Below are positions 48,123-57,935 of a stretch of 64,000 nt of DNA, piece after piece (the first letter of the stretch is position 1; each line of letters opens with the position of its first letter). Origin of the DNA: Aquipseudomonas alcaligenes. GTDB lineage: Bacteria > Pseudomonadota > Gammaproteobacteria > Pseudomonadales > Pseudomonadaceae. Location of the stretch: the NCBI RefSeq assembly GCF_003205495.1, contig NZ_QJRX01000002.1, positions 310,001 through 374,000 of the forward strand. Direction: 5' to 3'. The notes beneath the pieces are model-generated. The model saw nothing but the letters and a program-made list of their open reading frames with translations. It ran no database searches and was not told the origin of the DNA. Made by a program: the position numbers and the translations under genes.

Positions 48123-50444
48123 ATGAAGCGCTGGCGGCGCAGGCTGGTGCTGCTGATCCTGCCGCTGGCCCTGCTGTGGCTGGCCGACCGCCTGTTCCCG
48201 CTGCCCTTGCCGGAGGACGGCCTGGCCCGCGTGGTGCTGGCCGAGGACGGCACGCCGCTGTGGCGCTTCGCCGATGCCGAAGGCGTATGGCGCTACCCGG
48301 TGGCCACGGACGAAGTCTCGCCTTACTACCTCGAGGCGCTGCTGACCTACGAGGACCGCTGGTTCCATGCCCATCCCGGGGTCAACCCGCTGGCCCTGGC
48401 CCGTGCTGCCTGGCAGAACCTCAGCGGCGGGCGCGTGGTGTCCGGCGGCAGCACCCTGTCGATGCAGGTGGCGCGCCTGCTCGACCCGCATCAGCGCAGC
48501 CTCGGCGGCAAGTTCAAGCAGCTGTGGCGCACCCTGCAGCTGGAGTGGCACCTGTCCAAGGACGAGATCCTCGCCCTCTACCTCAACCGCGCGCCCTTCG
48601 GCGGCACCCTGCAGGGGGTGGCGGCGGCCAGCTGGGCCTATCTGGGCAAGCCGCCGAGCCAGCTGACCCGCGCCGAGGCGGCGCTGCTCGCCGTGCTGCC
48701 GCAGGCACCCAGCCGGCTGCGCCCGGACCGCCACCCCGAGCGGGCCCAAGCCGCGCGCGACAAGGTGCTGCGCCGCCTGGATGCCTTCGGTGTATGGCCG
48801 CAGGCGGCGGTGCACGAGGCGCTGCAGGAACCGGTGCTGCTGGCGCCGCGCCAGGAGCCCAACCTGGCGCCGCTGCTGGCGCGGCGGCTGAACGGAGCGG
48901 GCAGCCCGCCGCTGATCCGCACCACCATCGACGCCAACCTGCAGCGGCGCCTGGAAGACCTGCTGCTGGGCTGGCGCGCGCGCCTGCCGGAACGCACCTC
49001 GGCGGCCATCCTGGTGGTCGACAGCGAGAGCATGGCGGTGCGCGCCTACCTCGGCTCGCTGGATGTCGGCGACGACAAGCGCTACGGCCATGTCGACATG
49101 ATCCGCGCCCAGCGCTCGCCCGGCTCCACCCTCAAGCCCTTCCTCTACGGCCTGGCCATGGACGCCGGGCTGATCCACTCCGAGTCGCTGCTGCAGGACG
49201 TGCCGCGGCGCTACGGTGACTACCGGCCGGGCAACTTCGCCGCCGGCTTCATCGGCCCGGTGTCGGCCAGCGAGGCGCTGGCCACCTCGCTCAACCTGCC
49301 CGCCGTGCAGCTGCTGGAGGCCTACGGGCCCAAGCGCTTCGCCGGCGAGCTGCGCGGCGCCGGCGTGCCGCTGGCGCTGCCGGCCGGCGCCGAGCCGAAC
49401 CTCGCGCTGATCCTCGGCGGCGCCGGCAGCCGCCTGGAGGAACTGCTGGCCGGCTACAGCGCCTTCGCCCGTGGCGGGGTGGCCGCCCGGCCACGCCTGC
49501 AGCCGCAGGACCTCCTGCACGAGCGGCGCCTGCTCTCGCCCGGCGCGGCCTGGGTGGTGCGGCGCATCCTCGCCGGGCAGGCGCGGCCGGACCGCGACCC
49601 GCGCGCCGAGCTGGTGCAGCGCCCCGTATTGGCCTGGAAGACCGGTACCAGCTACGGCTTTCGCGACGCCTGGGCCATCGGTGTCGGCCCGCGCCAGCTG
49701 ATCGGGGTGTGGATCGGCCGCCCGGACGGCACCCCGGTGCCCGGCCAGTTCGGCCTGGCCTCGGCGGCGCCGCTGCTGTTGCAGGTGCACGATCTGCTGG
49801 TCAACCGCGACCGCCAGCGTGGCCTGGTGCCGCCGCCGCAGGAGGTGCCAGCGAGCATCGGCGTGGCCGCCATCTGCTGGCCGCTGGGCCAGGAGTTGCC
49901 GCGCGACGACCCCAACTGCCGGCGCCAGCGCTTCGCCTGGACCCTAGACGGCACCGTGCCGCCGACCCTGCAGGCGCTCGACCAGCCACTGGGCCTCGGC
50001 CTAAGCCAGCGGCTCTGGCTGGATGCACAGGGCCGGCAGGTGGCGGCCGGTTGCGCCGGCGCGTGGGAGGTGCAGGTGGCCCTGTGGCCGGCGCCGCTGG
50101 AGCCCTGGCTGCCGCGCCGCGAGCGGCGCGCCGCGCGCCTGCCGGCGATCTCCCCCAGCTGTCCGCCCGCACTGCCGCCACCGGCGGCGCCGCTGTCCAT
50201 CGTCGGGGTGCGCGAGGGTGACCGCCTGCGCCGCCCGGCCGGCAATGCCGGGCCGCTGCGCCTGAGCCTCTCGGCCCTGGGCGGCAGCGGCACGCGCTGG
50301 TGGTTCCTCAATGGCGCGCCGCTGGGCGAGAGCCAGCCGGGCGAGAGCCTCGAGCAGAAGCTCGAGGCGACCGGGCTCTACCAGCTCAGCCTGCTCGACC
50401 AGAGCGGGGCGACGGCGCGGGTGGAGTTCCGCGTCGACGACTGA
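48123..50444 (+). CDS. pbpC: Penicillin-binding protein 1C
   Basis: 773 residues from the ATG at 48123. Order: N-terminal membrane anchor (~5-22), transglycosylase domain with the catalytic Glu in YEDRWFHAHPGVNPLALARA and GGSTLSMQVARL, a transpeptidase domain with S335 in SPGSTLKPF, then SLN and KTG (WKTGTSYGFRDAW), and the C-terminal BiPBP_C domain (~690-773, GVREGDRLRRPAGN). It builds or repairs periplasmic peptidoglycan. In E. coli pbpC lies directly after yfhM; here the pair is separated by the REP transposase unit and a reverse-strand gene. Confidence 0.95.
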   Translation: MKRWRRRLVLLILPLALLWLADRLFPLPLPEDGLARVVLAEDGTPLWRFADAEGVWRYPVATDEVSPYYLEALLTYEDRWFHAHPGVNPLALARAAWQNLSGGRVVSGGSTLSMQVARLLDPHQRSLGGKFKQLWRTLQLEWHLSKDEILALYLNRAPFGGTLQGVAAASWAYLGKPPSQLTRAEAALLAVLPQAPSRLRPDRHPERAQAARDKVLRRLDAFGVWPQAAVHEALQEPVLLAPRQEPNLAPLLARRLNGAGSPPLIRTTIDANLQRRLEDLLLGWRARLPERTSAAILVVDSESMAVRAYLGSLDVGDDKRYGHVDMIRAQRSPGSTLKPFLYGLAMDAGLIHSESLLQDVPRRYGDYRPGNFAAGFIGPVSASEALATSLNLPAVQLLEAYGPKRFAGELRGAGVPLALPAGAEPNLALILGGAGSRLEELLAGYSAFARGGVAARPRLQPQDLLHERRLLSPGAAWVVRRILAGQARPDRDPRAELVQRPVLAWKTGTSYGFRDAWAIGVGPRQLIGVWIGRPDGTPVPGQFGLASAAPLLLQVHDLLVNRDRQRGLVPPPQEVPASIGVAAICWPLGQELPRDDPNCRRQRFAWTLDGTVPPTLQALDQPLGLGLSQRLWLDAQGRQVAAGCAGAWEVQVALWPAPLEPWLPRRERRAARLPAISPSCPPALPPPAAPLSIVGVREGDRLRRPAGNAGPLRLSLSALGGSGTRWWFLNGAPLGESQPGESLEQKLEATGLYQLSLLDQSGATARVEFRVDD

Positions 50445-50451
50445 GCTCGCC

Positions 50452-52407
50452 TCAGGCCAGCTTGAAACGGTTGACCAGGGTCTGCAGCTCGCCACCCAGG
50501 CGCGCCAGGTCGACGCTGGCGGCCGAGGTTTCCTCGGTGGCCGCGGCCGACTGCTCGGCCACGTCGCGGATGCTGGACACGCTGCGGTTGATCTCCTCGG
50601 CCACCGAGCTCTGCTGTTCTGCGGCGGTGGCGATCTGCTGGTTCATCTGCTGGATATTCGACACCGCCAGGTTGATCGCCTGCAGCGCCTCGCCGGCCTG
50701 GCGGGCGGCGGTCACGGTGTCGCCGGCCTGCTCGCGGCTCTGGCCCATGGTCTGCACCGCGCCTTCGGCACCGCTCTGCAGGGTGCTGATCAGGCCCTCG
50801 ATCTCGGCGGTCGATTCCTGGGTGCGACGTGCCAGCGCGCGTACCTCGTCGGCCACCACGGCGAAGCCGCGTCCGGCCTCGCCGGCGCGGGCCGCCTCGA
50901 TGGCCGCATTGAGCGCCAGCAGGTTGGTCTGCTCGGCAATGCTCTTGATCACGTCGAGCACGGTGCCGATGTTGTTGCTGTCCTGCTTCAGGCGCTCGAT
51001 GGAGCCGGCCGACTGCTCGATGCTCTGCGCCAGGTTCTCGATGCGGGCGATGGCCTGCTGCACGGTGTGGCTGCCCTGGGCCGCCTGGTAGTCGGCCTGC
51101 TCGGCGGAACCGGCGGCGGCCTCGGCGTTGCGCGCGACATCCTGCACGGTGGCGGTCATCTCGTTCATCGCCGTGGCCACCTGTTCGGTCTCCATGCGCT
51201 GCTGCGCGACCCCGGCGCTGGTCTGCTCGGTCACCGCGGACATTTCCTCCGCCGCCGTGGCCAGCTGCTCGATGCCGCTGCTCAGGCGGGTCAGCAGGTT
51301 GCGCAGGCTCTCGGTCATGGCCTGCATGGCCTGCATCAGCTGGCCCAGCTCGTCGCCCCGGCTCGTCTCGATGTTCTCCGACAGGTCGCCCTCGGCCACC
51401 TTGCGCGCCAGGCCGACCACCTGCTGCAGGGGGCGCACGATCAGCTGGGTGATCAGCAGGGCACAGGCCAGGCCGATGATGAAGGCGATCACGCTGGCGC
51501 TCAGCAGCAGGGCTTCGGCCTGGCTGGCTTCCTCCTCGAGTGTCTTCATCTGCAGGGCCAGGGAGTCGGCCGAGGCCTTGGCGACCAGGCGGGCGCGCTC
51601 GGTCATGTCGCTTTCGCTGCTATCGCGCTGCGCCACGGCCTGACGCAGGCGCTCGAAGTCGCCGCGGTAGGCGTCGAGCTGCTGCAGGGCGGCATCGATG
51701 TCGGCACGCGCGGCCGGGTCGTCCAGCTGGGCGCGCAGTTCCTGGCCGAGCTGCTGCAGGCCGTCGAACTGGCTCTGCAGGCGCTGGGCATGTTCGGCCG
51801 CGCCGCTGATGATGAAGTTCTTCTCGTGGCGCCGGGCGTCGAGCATCTGCCGGGCCAGGGTGCTGGCCTGGTTGGCGAATTCCAGGGTGCGGATGCTGTT
51901 CTCGTCGCCGCTCTGGCGGATCTGCTCGACGGCGACCTGGTTCAGGCGCTGCTCCAGCTCGTCGAACTGCACCAGGGCCTCACGGGCGGCCTTCTCCATG
52001 GCGGCCTGTGCTTCACGATTACCGGAACTGGCGCGTTCCAGGGCCTGCAGCTGCTGGCGGTAGGCGGTCGCCTCGGTGCGGATCGCCTGCATCAGCGCGA
52101 TGGTTTCCGGGCGGCTCATCACCGCCAGGCTCTCGTCCACCAGACGGTCGATCTCGTCGATGGCCTTGAGCGCCTCGCGCAGGTACTTGTCATCGCCGCG
52201 CAGGATGAAGTTCTTCTCGTCCTGGCGGGCATGGGCCAGGGTGCTGTCGATCTGGTTGACCCGCAGCAACACGTCGAAGCGCCACAGGGTGCTTTCCAGC
52301 GCCCTCTGGCTGGTCAGGGCTACGCCCAGGGTGATCAGCAGCACCAGGCCGAACCCGCATAGGAGCTTCTTGCGGACGCTGAGGTCGAGCAGGAGGGTCT
52401 TGAGCAC
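50452..52407 (-). CDS. Methyl-accepting chemotaxis protein with helical bimodular (HBM) sensor
   Basis: 651 residues from the GTG at 52407, preceded by AGAGGAA; a TTG seven codons upstream lacks such a site. Membrane helix at ~13-32, a long all-helical periplasmic domain with two similar halves ([20 protein letters not shown] and [20 protein letters not shown]), the hallmark of HBM sensors, a second helix ([20 protein letters not shown]), HAMP, and a signalling domain with [23 protein letters not shown] receptors include those for Krebs-cycle acids; this ligand is unknown. It is convergent with pbpC with a 7-bp gap. Confidence 0.92.
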   Translation of the reverse strand: MLKTLLLDLSVRKKLLCGFGLVLLITLGVALTSQRALESTLWRFDVLLRVNQIDSTLAHARQDEKNFILRGDDKYLREALKAIDEIDRLVDESLAVMSRPETIALMQAIRTEATAYRQQLQALERASSGNREAQAAMEKAAREALVQFDELEQRLNQVAVEQIRQSGDENSIRTLEFANQASTLARQMLDARRHEKNFIISGAAEHAQRLQSQFDGLQQLGQELRAQLDDPAARADIDAALQQLDAYRGDFERLRQAVAQRDSSESDMTERARLVAKASADSLALQMKTLEEEASQAEALLLSASVIAFIIGLACALLITQLIVRPLQQVVGLARKVAEGDLSENIETSRGDELGQLMQAMQAMTESLRNLLTRLSSGIEQLATAAEEMSAVTEQTSAGVAQQRMETEQVATAMNEMTATVQDVARNAEAAAGSAEQADYQAAQGSHTVQQAIARIENLAQSIEQSAGSIERLKQDSNNIGTVLDVIKSIAEQTNLLALNAAIEAARAGEAGRGFAVVADEVRALARRTQESTAEIEGLISTLQSGAEGAVQTMGQSREQAGDTVTAARQAGEALQAINLAVSNIQQMNQQIATAAEQQSSVAEEINRSVSSIRDVAEQSAAATEETSAASVDLARLGGELQTLVNRFKLA

Positions 52408-52520
52408 GATGTATTCCTCTGAAACCAACTGAGCCGGATGATGGCAAATTAATGGCGTCAGAGGATTGTACAGTTGTCGCAGAGTATTGCTAGCGTGTTT
52501 GTATAACTTTTGTACAAGAA

Positions 52521-53645
52521 TCAGGGGGCCGCTAGAACCAACCTGTCACGTCCCTCGGCCTTGGCCCGGTACAGCGCATCATCGACCCGCTTGAAGAAGG
52601 ATTCGGCGCTGTCGTCGCCGGGCTCCAGGCAGCCGACGCCGAGGCTGGTGGTCAGCGGCAGGCTCTGGCCCTGCAGCTCGAAGCCGTCGGCGGCGAGTTC
52701 GCGGCGGAACTGTTCGGCCAGCTCGCGGGCCTGCTCCAGTGCGGTGCCCGGCATCAGCACGCCGAATTCCTCGCCACCCAGGCGCAGCAGGGCGTCGCTG
52801 TCGCGGCGGAACACCTGGCGCATGCGCTCGGCGAAGGCGCTCAGGCAGGCGTCGCCGCTGCTGTGGCCGTACTGGTCGTTGATGCGCTTGAAGAAGTCGA
52901 TGTCCAGCAGCACCAGCGACAGCGGAGTGCCCTGGCGCCGGGCGCCGGCGACCATGGCCGGGAACAGGCTGTTGAACTGCAGGCGGTTGCCCAGCTGGGT
53001 CAGGCTGTCGGTACGGCTGAGCTGCTCGTAGCGCTCGCGCTGGTCGAGCAGCTGCTGTTCCAGGTCGAGGGTCGCGTGGTACTCGCGGTGGCTGCGGTTG
53101 AGGGCCAGCAGCAGGTAGGCCAGGTAGAAGGCCAGGGTCACCAGCAGGGCCTCCTGGGTCGCCCAGTGCAGCGCCAGCACGACCAGGCCGGGCAGGTAGA
53201 TCAGGAAGATGGCGGCCACGCAGCGCTGCTTGCGCATGGGGAAGTTGAAGGCCATGGCGGTGCTGAAGGCCACGGTGCTGAGGGTGGCGATCAGCCGCGA
53301 CGGCTCGAACTGCGGGTGCCACAGGGCCCAGGCGTGGGCCAGGCCCCAGCTCAGGCAGGTGGCATGGATCAGCAGCCAGTGACGGTCGATCCACTGGCCG
53401 AGGCTGGTCGCGTTGTCCTGGCTGGGCAGCCGGTGCAGCCAGCGCAGGGCCAGCAGCAGGGCGAACAGGGCGGCGCCGAGCGAGCCGAACAGGGTCATGT
53501 CCGCCGGGGTGCTGCTGAAGCCCCAGGTCAGCAGCCAGGCCAGCAGGTAGAAGATGCCGCCGAGGCGGGTGCGCACGCGCATGTCCTGGCTTTCGCGCCA
53601 GAGGGCGAAGTGGGCGGAGAGATGAGGGCGTGCGTCGGGAGCCAT
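52521..53645 (-). CDS. Membrane-anchored diguanylate cyclase
   Basis: 374 residues. Five or six membrane helices fill ~25-190 ([53 protein letters not shown]), a MASE-like sensor of no clear named family. A GGDEF domain follows (~215-370) with active GGEEF and an RDSD inhibitory site five residues upstream. It should produce cyclic di-GMP at the inner membrane. It lies 113 bp upstream of the stop-to-start gap with the chemoreceptor on the same strand; that gap is AT-rich and may hold the receptor promoter. Confidence 0.9.
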   Translation of the reverse strand: MAPDARPHLSAHFALWRESQDMRVRTRLGGIFYLLAWLLTWGFSSTPADMTLFGSLGAALFALLLALRWLHRLPSQDNATSLGQWIDRHWLLIHATCLSWGLAHAWALWHPQFEPSRLIATLSTVAFSTAMAFNFPMRKQRCVAAIFLIYLPGLVVLALHWATQEALLVTLAFYLAYLLLALNRSHREYHATLDLEQQLLDQRERYEQLSRTDSLTQLGNRLQFNSLFPAMVAGARRQGTPLSLVLLDIDFFKRINDQYGHSSGDACLSAFAERMRQVFRRDSDALLRLGGEEFGVLMPGTALEQARELAEQFRRELAADGFELQGQSLPLTTSLGVGCLEPGDDSAESFFKRVDDALYRAKAEGRDRLVLAAP

Positions 53646-53729
53646 GCGCTGTGATCACAAAATCGGCTGATCGTCAGCATAACGTCGACTCGCGGCAAAG
53701 TGCCAGCACTCCGTCGCCTGGCCTCCTGT

Positions 53730-54173
53730 TCAGCCGCGGCGGATCATCCAGACCCCGCCGATGATCAGCGCCAGGCCGGCGATCTTGCCCAGGGTGATGG
53801 GCGCCTCGCGAAAGCCCGCCCAGCCGTTGTGGTCGAGCAGCAGGGCCATGCCCAGCTGGCCGGCCAGCACCAGCACGGTGAACAGCAGGGCGCCGATGCG
53901 CGGCCCGGCGAAGGCCGCGGTGACGATGAAGAAGGCGCCGAGCAGGCCGCCGCTCCAGTGCCACCAGTTCAGCCCCTTGAACGCGGCCAGGCCGGAGACC
54001 TCGCGCTGCGCCAGGACGATGATCAGCAGCGCGGCGGTGCCGACCAGGAAGGACACCAGGGCGGCGGCCATGACGCTGGACAGATGCTTGGCCAGTTGGC
54101 CGTTGATGCCGGCCTGCAGCGGCATGATGGCGCCGGCGAGCAGGGGCAGGGCGAGTAGCCACCAGTTGGGCAT
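53730..54173 (-). CDS. DMT superfamily small transporter (DUF606/YdcZ)
   Basis: 147 residues from the ATG at 54173; the frame continues upstream as a shadow. Five hydrophobic helices and the DUF606 pattern (LALPLLAGAIMPLQAGINGQ, NWWHWSGGLLGAFFIV, GQLGMALLLDHNGW, GLALIIGGVWMIRRG). DUF606 proteins are half-size members of the drug/metabolite transporter group and often work as dimers; substrate unknown. The gene stands alone between the membrane cyclase and an acetyltransferase. Confidence 0.88.
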   Translation of the reverse strand: MPNWWLLALPLLAGAIMPLQAGINGQLAKHLSSVMAAALVSFLVGTAALLIIVLAQREVSGLAAFKGLNWWHWSGGLLGAFFIVTAAFAGPRIGALLFTVLVLAGQLGMALLLDHNGWAGFREAPITLGKIAGLALIIGGVWMIRRG

Positions 54174-54229
54174 GGAGGTCTCCGGGCAAATCGTGGGGGC
54201 GGCATTATGCCTTTTTGCTGTCCCTTCGG

Positions 54230-54718
54230 TCAGCTTTGCAGGGGCTTGGCGAACTGCGCCAGGGCCACCCGGCGCTGGCCGCGCTGACGCTCGACCAGGC
54301 CCGTCAGGCGATAGCCCAGGCCGGCATAGAGCAGCAGGCCGGCGCTGTTGTCGTTGAAGCAGGAAACCCGCAGTTCGCGGGCGGCAAAGTCGCGCCGGGC
54401 CAGCTGCTCCATCACTCCGACCAGGTACTGGGCCACGCCCTGGCCGCGCGCCCAGGGCGCGATCATCAGGTTGCCCAGGGCGCAGTAGTCGCCGGCGACG
54501 CTCTGGTAGAAGTTGGCGAAGCCGGCCGGGCGGCCGTCGAGCAGGGCCAGGGTGCTGGCCTGGCGTTCGGCGCAGGCAGCGGCCAGCTGTTCGCGGGTCA
54601 GCGGCCAGTGGGCGCGGGGGAAGGCGAAGAACAGCTCGTCGGCGTTGCGCACGAACTGCACCACCTGATCGAGGTCGGCGTCGGTGGCCGGGCGATGGCC
54701 GAGCAGGCGGTCGTTCAT
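54230..54718 (-). CDS. GNAT family N-acetyltransferase
   Basis: 162 residues. GNAT fold with the acetyl-CoA loop in IAPWARGQGVAQYLVGVMEQ, C-terminal VSCFNDNSAGLLLYAGLGYR. The N-terminal DADLDQVVQFVRNADELFFA stretch is found in GNATs of unknown substrate. Its start overlaps the stop of the upstream DUF4136 lipoprotein gene by four bases, so they share a message. Substrate not predictable. Confidence 0.85.
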   Translation of the reverse strand: MNDRLLGHRPATDADLDQVVQFVRNADELFFAFPRAHWPLTREQLAAACAERQASTLALLDGRPAGFANFYQSVAGDYCALGNLMIAPWARGQGVAQYLVGVMEQLARRDFAARELRVSCFNDNSAGLLLYAGLGYRLTGLVERQRGQRRVALAQFAKPLQS

Positions 54719-55263
54719 TGCGGCGGATACTGGCCGATGATCTCGGCCACCCTGGCACGCAGGGCCGCCTCGCGCTCGGCTGGGCTCTCCGGCGCCGGAC
54801 GCAGCACCTGTTCGGCGCTGCCACGCCAGACCAGCTTGCCATCGCGGCCGTCGAGCAGGTCGATCTGCAGGGTGCTCACGCGGTAGTCCAGGGTGCGCGT
54901 CTCGGTGTGCACCGGGCCGCCCCAGGGATCGCCCCAGTGGCCGCCGTAATGGGTGCTGACCTGGTCCTGGCGCTGCTCGACGATCAGCCAGGCCTGTACC
55001 TTGAGGTCCGCCATAGCGCCGGCCTGGGCCGGGCGCAGGCCGCGCTGCTCGAGCTGCTCGGCGATGGCCTGGCGCAGGCGCTGCTCGGTGAGGTCGCTGC
55101 GGATGCGTGGGTCGTCCGGGCGGTACTGCAGGGCCGGCTCCTGCCAGGTCCAGCTGCGGTAGGCGGCGAAATCACGGTGCTGGTCGTAGTCGCGCTCGAC
55201 CCGGGCCGTCTGGCAGGCGGCCAGGAGCAGCAGGGCGGGCAGCAGGAGCAGGCGGGCGAACAT
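54715..55263 (-). CDS. DUF4136 lipoprotein (second of a tandem pair)
   Basis: 182 residues. Lipobox LLAAC with the lipidated Cys at residue 17, followed by Gln, compatible with outer-membrane sorting. The DUF4136 body shows FAAYRSWTWQEPALQY, LTEQRLRQAIAEQLEQRGLR, the YGGHWGDPWGG glycine/aromatic insert and LVWRGSAEQVL. It is a paralogue of the gene immediately upstream (shared YR-WTW-EP, L-QRGLRPA, W-G-A). Function unknown; the family is thought to be envelope-located. Confidence 0.85.
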   Translation of the reverse strand: MFARLLLLPALLLLAACQTARVERDYDQHRDFAAYRSWTWQEPALQYRPDDPRIRSDLTEQRLRQAIAEQLEQRGLRPAQAGAMADLKVQAWLIVEQRQDQVSTHYGGHWGDPWGGPVHTETRTLDYRVSTLQIDLLDGRDGKLVWRGSAEQVLRPAPESPAEREAALRARVAEIIGQYPPQ

Positions 55264-55326
55264 GGTGCAACCTCCGGGGCAGAACCCCTATCGAACCCCA
55301 GGCGGCGGCGTTCGGCAAGCGCCGTT

Positions 55327-55920
55327 TCAGTTCGGCGGGTAGGCGCCGAGGGCATCTTCCACCGCGCGGCGCAGGGCCTCGGCGCGCTCGCCCTGGCTGC
55401 CTTCGCTGCGTGCCTCGGCGCCGCCGCTCCACAGCGGCTGGCCACTGGCGCCGTCGTACAGGTCGATGCGCACTACCGCCACCTCCACCTCGTAGGTGCG
55501 TACCAGCGGCACGCTGCCGTACAGGCCGTAGTGGTCGCCGTAGGGGCCGTGGCCGTAGTAGCTGCCGTAGTCGTCGCGCACCTGGTACTGGCGCCGCTCC
55601 AGGTGCAGGCTGGCACCGACCTGCAGGTCGGCGGCCTTACCGGCACGGGCCGGGCGCAGGCCGCGCTGGTCGAGGCCGGCGCCCACCACCTCGGCCAGCA
55701 GCGCGCCATCGGCCCAGGCGCTGCCGGCCGGCGGCTCGCGCCAGGTCCAGTTGCGGTAGCGCGCGTAGTCGCGCGGCGCGGCCGGGTAGGCGCTGCGGTC
55801 GATATGGCTGGCCGCCTCGGGCGGTGCCGGCGGCAGCGGCTGGCCTTCGGCGCGGTAGGGGTTGGGGCTCTGGCAGGCGGCGAGCAGCAGGGCCAGGGCC
55901 GGCGGGAGCAGGGCTTTCAT
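55327..55920 (-). CDS. DUF4136 lipoprotein (first of a tandem pair)
   Basis: 197 residues from the ATG at 55920; six upstream codons are in frame but precede the signal sequence. Signal [18 protein letters not shown] with lipobox LLAAC. The body shares [32 protein letters not shown] and LWSGGAEA with the next gene, and has its own Tyr/Gly-rich loop ([20 protein letters not shown]). It lies 63 bp upstream of the paralogue on the same strand. Duplication followed by divergence is the simplest reading. Confidence 0.85.
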   Translation of the reverse strand: MKALLPPALALLLAACQSPNPYRAEGQPLPPAPPEAASHIDRSAYPAAPRDYARYRNWTWREPPAGSAWADGALLAEVVGAGLDQRGLRPARAGKAADLQVGASLHLERRQYQVRDDYGSYYGHGPYGDHYGLYGSVPLVRTYEVEVAVVRIDLYDGASGQPLWSGGAEARSEGSQGERAEALRRAVEDALGAYPPN

Positions 55921-56023
55921 GCGCGGGTCCGGGAGCATGGCGAAGTCTCCTCAGGGTAGCGCGGATGGCGGGCGTGGGGGAGGGCGGCCGCCCGGCGCGC
56001 CGTCGCGCGCCGGGCCGGCGAGG

Positions 56024-56686
56024 TCAGCCGCGGGCCGGCGGGGTGAGGCCGCAGCCCTTGAGGATGATGCGCTCGAGGTTGTCGGCGGCTTCCTCGAAGT
56101 CAGCCTTCTTCAGGCTGTTCTTGCCGGTGAACAGGCAGATCTGGCTGGCGAAGTCGGCGTAGTGCTGGGTGCTGCCCCAGAGCAGGAAGATCAGGTGCAC
56201 CGGGTCGATCGGGTCCATCTTGCCGGCGTCGATCCAGGCCTGGAACACCCCGGCGCGCTGGCGGAACCACTCGCGGTAGTCCTGGTTGTAGTGGGCGGTC
56301 AGGTACTGGCCGCCGCTGATCACTTCCATGGCGAAGATGCGCGAGGCCAGCGGCTGGGTGCGCGAGTACTCGATCTTGGCGCGGATGTAGCGCGACAGCG
56401 CCTGGGCCGGGTCGTCGTCTGCGCTCAGGCTGCTGAAGGTGGCGTCCCACTGGTCGAGGATGTTGTTCAGTACGGCGATGTACAGGCCCAGCTTGCTGCT
56501 GAAGTAGTAGTGCAGGTTGGCCTTGGGCAGCCCCACCGCCTGGGCGATGCTGTTCATGCTGGTGCCCTTGTAGCCGTGGCGGGCGAACTCCACCTCGGCG
56601 GCGGCGATGATGGCTTTTTCGTTCTTCTGGCGGATGCGTCCGGCGGGTTTGCCGGCGCTGGGAGCAGGGGAGGAAACAGCTGACAT
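56024..56686 (-). CDS. TetR-family regulator, RutR-like
   Basis: 220 residues from the ATG at 56686; the frame extends 27 codons upstream without similarity. TetR helix-turn-helix at ~20-70 (IIAAAEVEFARHGYKGTSMN, AVGLPKANLHYYFSSKLGLY). The C-terminal ligand domain closely resembles RutR (SRYIRAKIEYSRTQPLASRI, PIDPVHLIFLLWGSTQHYAD, NLERIILKG). RutR senses uracil and thymine and controls pyrimidine degradation, whose end product from uracil is beta-alanine. That gives a metabolic link to the bauA block next to it, but its targets here are unknown. Confidence 0.85.
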   Translation of the reverse strand: MSAVSSPAPSAGKPAGRIRQKNEKAIIAAAEVEFARHGYKGTSMNSIAQAVGLPKANLHYYFSSKLGLYIAVLNNILDQWDATFSSLSADDDPAQALSRYIRAKIEYSRTQPLASRIFAMEVISGGQYLTAHYNQDYREWFRQRAGVFQAWIDAGKMDPIDPVHLIFLLWGSTQHYADFASQICLFTGKNSLKKADFEEAADNLERIILKGCGLTPPARG

Positions 56687-56905
56687 CTGAGGGGTCCGTA
56701 CTGATGATCGGTTTTGTGTGCGAACTGATACCCCAGCGCGGGTCACGAAACAACCCTCGGGCGTCAAAAACGTGTGTTGTTCAGACGAAGCTGCCCGTCA
56801 GCTCGGTAAAACCCCCTATTGGGTGTCAGAAAAACGTCGAAAAGGCGCAGTCTGGCTCGCTGGAAAAATGGCGAAAAGCCTGATGGCACGGGCGTTCCAG
56901 CTTGC

Positions 56906-57826
56906 TCAGCCGGTCTTCGCCAGTGCCTCCAGGAAGGTCTCCAGCACCAGCTGCGGGCGCCGCCCCTTGCGCGTCACCGAGGCCAGGGTCAGGTCGTAGA
57001 AGCGGCTGGCCGGCTTGAGCACGCGCAGGCGGCCCTGCTGCACCCACTGCTGGGCATAGTGGTCCGGCAGGTAGCCGATGTAGCGCCCGGTGAGGATGAG
57101 GAAGGCCATGCCCTCGCGGTCCGAGGCGCTGGCCGTGCAGTTGAGCACCTGGTAGCGCGCCTGCACGTCCGGCGGCAGGCGGAAGGTCGGGGCGATGGCG
57201 TCCTGGGCGTTGAGGCGGGTGTCGGACAGCTGGCCGTCGTCCACATAGAAGAGGGGATGGCCCACCGCGCAGTACAGCAGCGAGCGCTCGCCATACAGCG
57301 GCTGGTACTCCAGGCCGGACAGGCTGTGGCTCTGCGGCACCACGCCGACGTGCAGGCTGCCGTCCAGCACGCCCTGTTCCACCTCCGAGGGCGGCGTCAT
57401 GCGGATCTGGATGCGCACGTCCGGGCCCAGCTCCTTGAGCCGCGCCAACGCGTGGGTGATGCGCATGTGCGGCACGGTGACCAGGTTGTCGGTCAGGCCG
57501 ATGTGCAGCTCGCCGCGCAGCTCGCGGTGCAGGCCGTTGACGTTGTTGCGGAAGCTCTCCAGTGCGCCGAACAGCTGCAGCGACGACTGGTACACCTCGC
57601 GGCCCTCCTCGGTCAGGGCGAAGCCGGCGCGGCCGCGCTGGCACAGGCGCAGGCCCAGGCGCTGCTCGAGGTCGCTCATCTGCTGGCTGATCGCCGAGCG
57701 GCCGATGCCCAGCACGCTCTCGGCGGCGGAGAAACCGCCGCACTCGACCACGCTGCGGAACAGGCGCAGCAGGCGGATATCGAAGTCGCTGACCTGGGCC
57801 AGGGGGTCGGAACGGCGGCTGCTCAT
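56906..57826 (-). CDS. bauR: LysR-family regulator of beta-alanine catabolism
   Basis: 306 residues. N-terminal LysR helix-turn-helix (~15-75: FDIRLLRLFRSVVECGGFSA, GIGRSAISQQMSDLEQRLGL) and a periplasmic-binding-like effector domain (LHIGLTDNLVTVPHMRI, DGSLHVGVVP). Divergent from bauA with a 109-bp gap, the arrangement of bauR-bauA in P. aeruginosa (PA0133-PA0132) as I recall. It is expected to activate bauA and the following genes in the presence of beta-alanine. Confidence 0.88.
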   Translation of the reverse strand: MSSRRSDPLAQVSDFDIRLLRLFRSVVECGGFSAAESVLGIGRSAISQQMSDLEQRLGLRLCQRGRAGFALTEEGREVYQSSLQLFGALESFRNNVNGLHRELRGELHIGLTDNLVTVPHMRITHALARLKELGPDVRIQIRMTPPSEVEQGVLDGSLHVGVVPQSHSLSGLEYQPLYGERSLLYCAVGHPLFYVDDGQLSDTRLNAQDAIAPTFRLPPDVQARYQVLNCTASASDREGMAFLILTGRYIGYLPDHYAQQWVQQGRLRVLKPASRFYDLTLASVTRKGRRPQLVLETFLEALAKTG

Positions 57827-57935
57827 ATGTTTAGTCCGGGCTGAACTTAAAGTGCGAATATTTGGATTTTCGTGACTTTATGCCCGTGGCACCTTCTCTG
57901 GCAACAAGACCACAGTGCCGCTCTGGAGAGCCACG
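57827..57935. promoter_or_regulatory. bauR-bauA divergent promoter region
   Basis: 109 bp, AT-rich in its left half. An imperfect palindrome CGAATATTTGGATTTTCG (57855-57872) with CGAA/TTCG ends is a candidate LysR box. A CTGGAGAG ribosome binding site precedes bauA. No sigma-54 box passes inspection. Confidence 0.45.

Noticed and set aside
57886..57905. A TGGCAC box upstream of bauA resembling a -24 element
   Set aside because: Ten bases later the sequence is GG rather than GC, so the essential -12 dinucleotide is missing.
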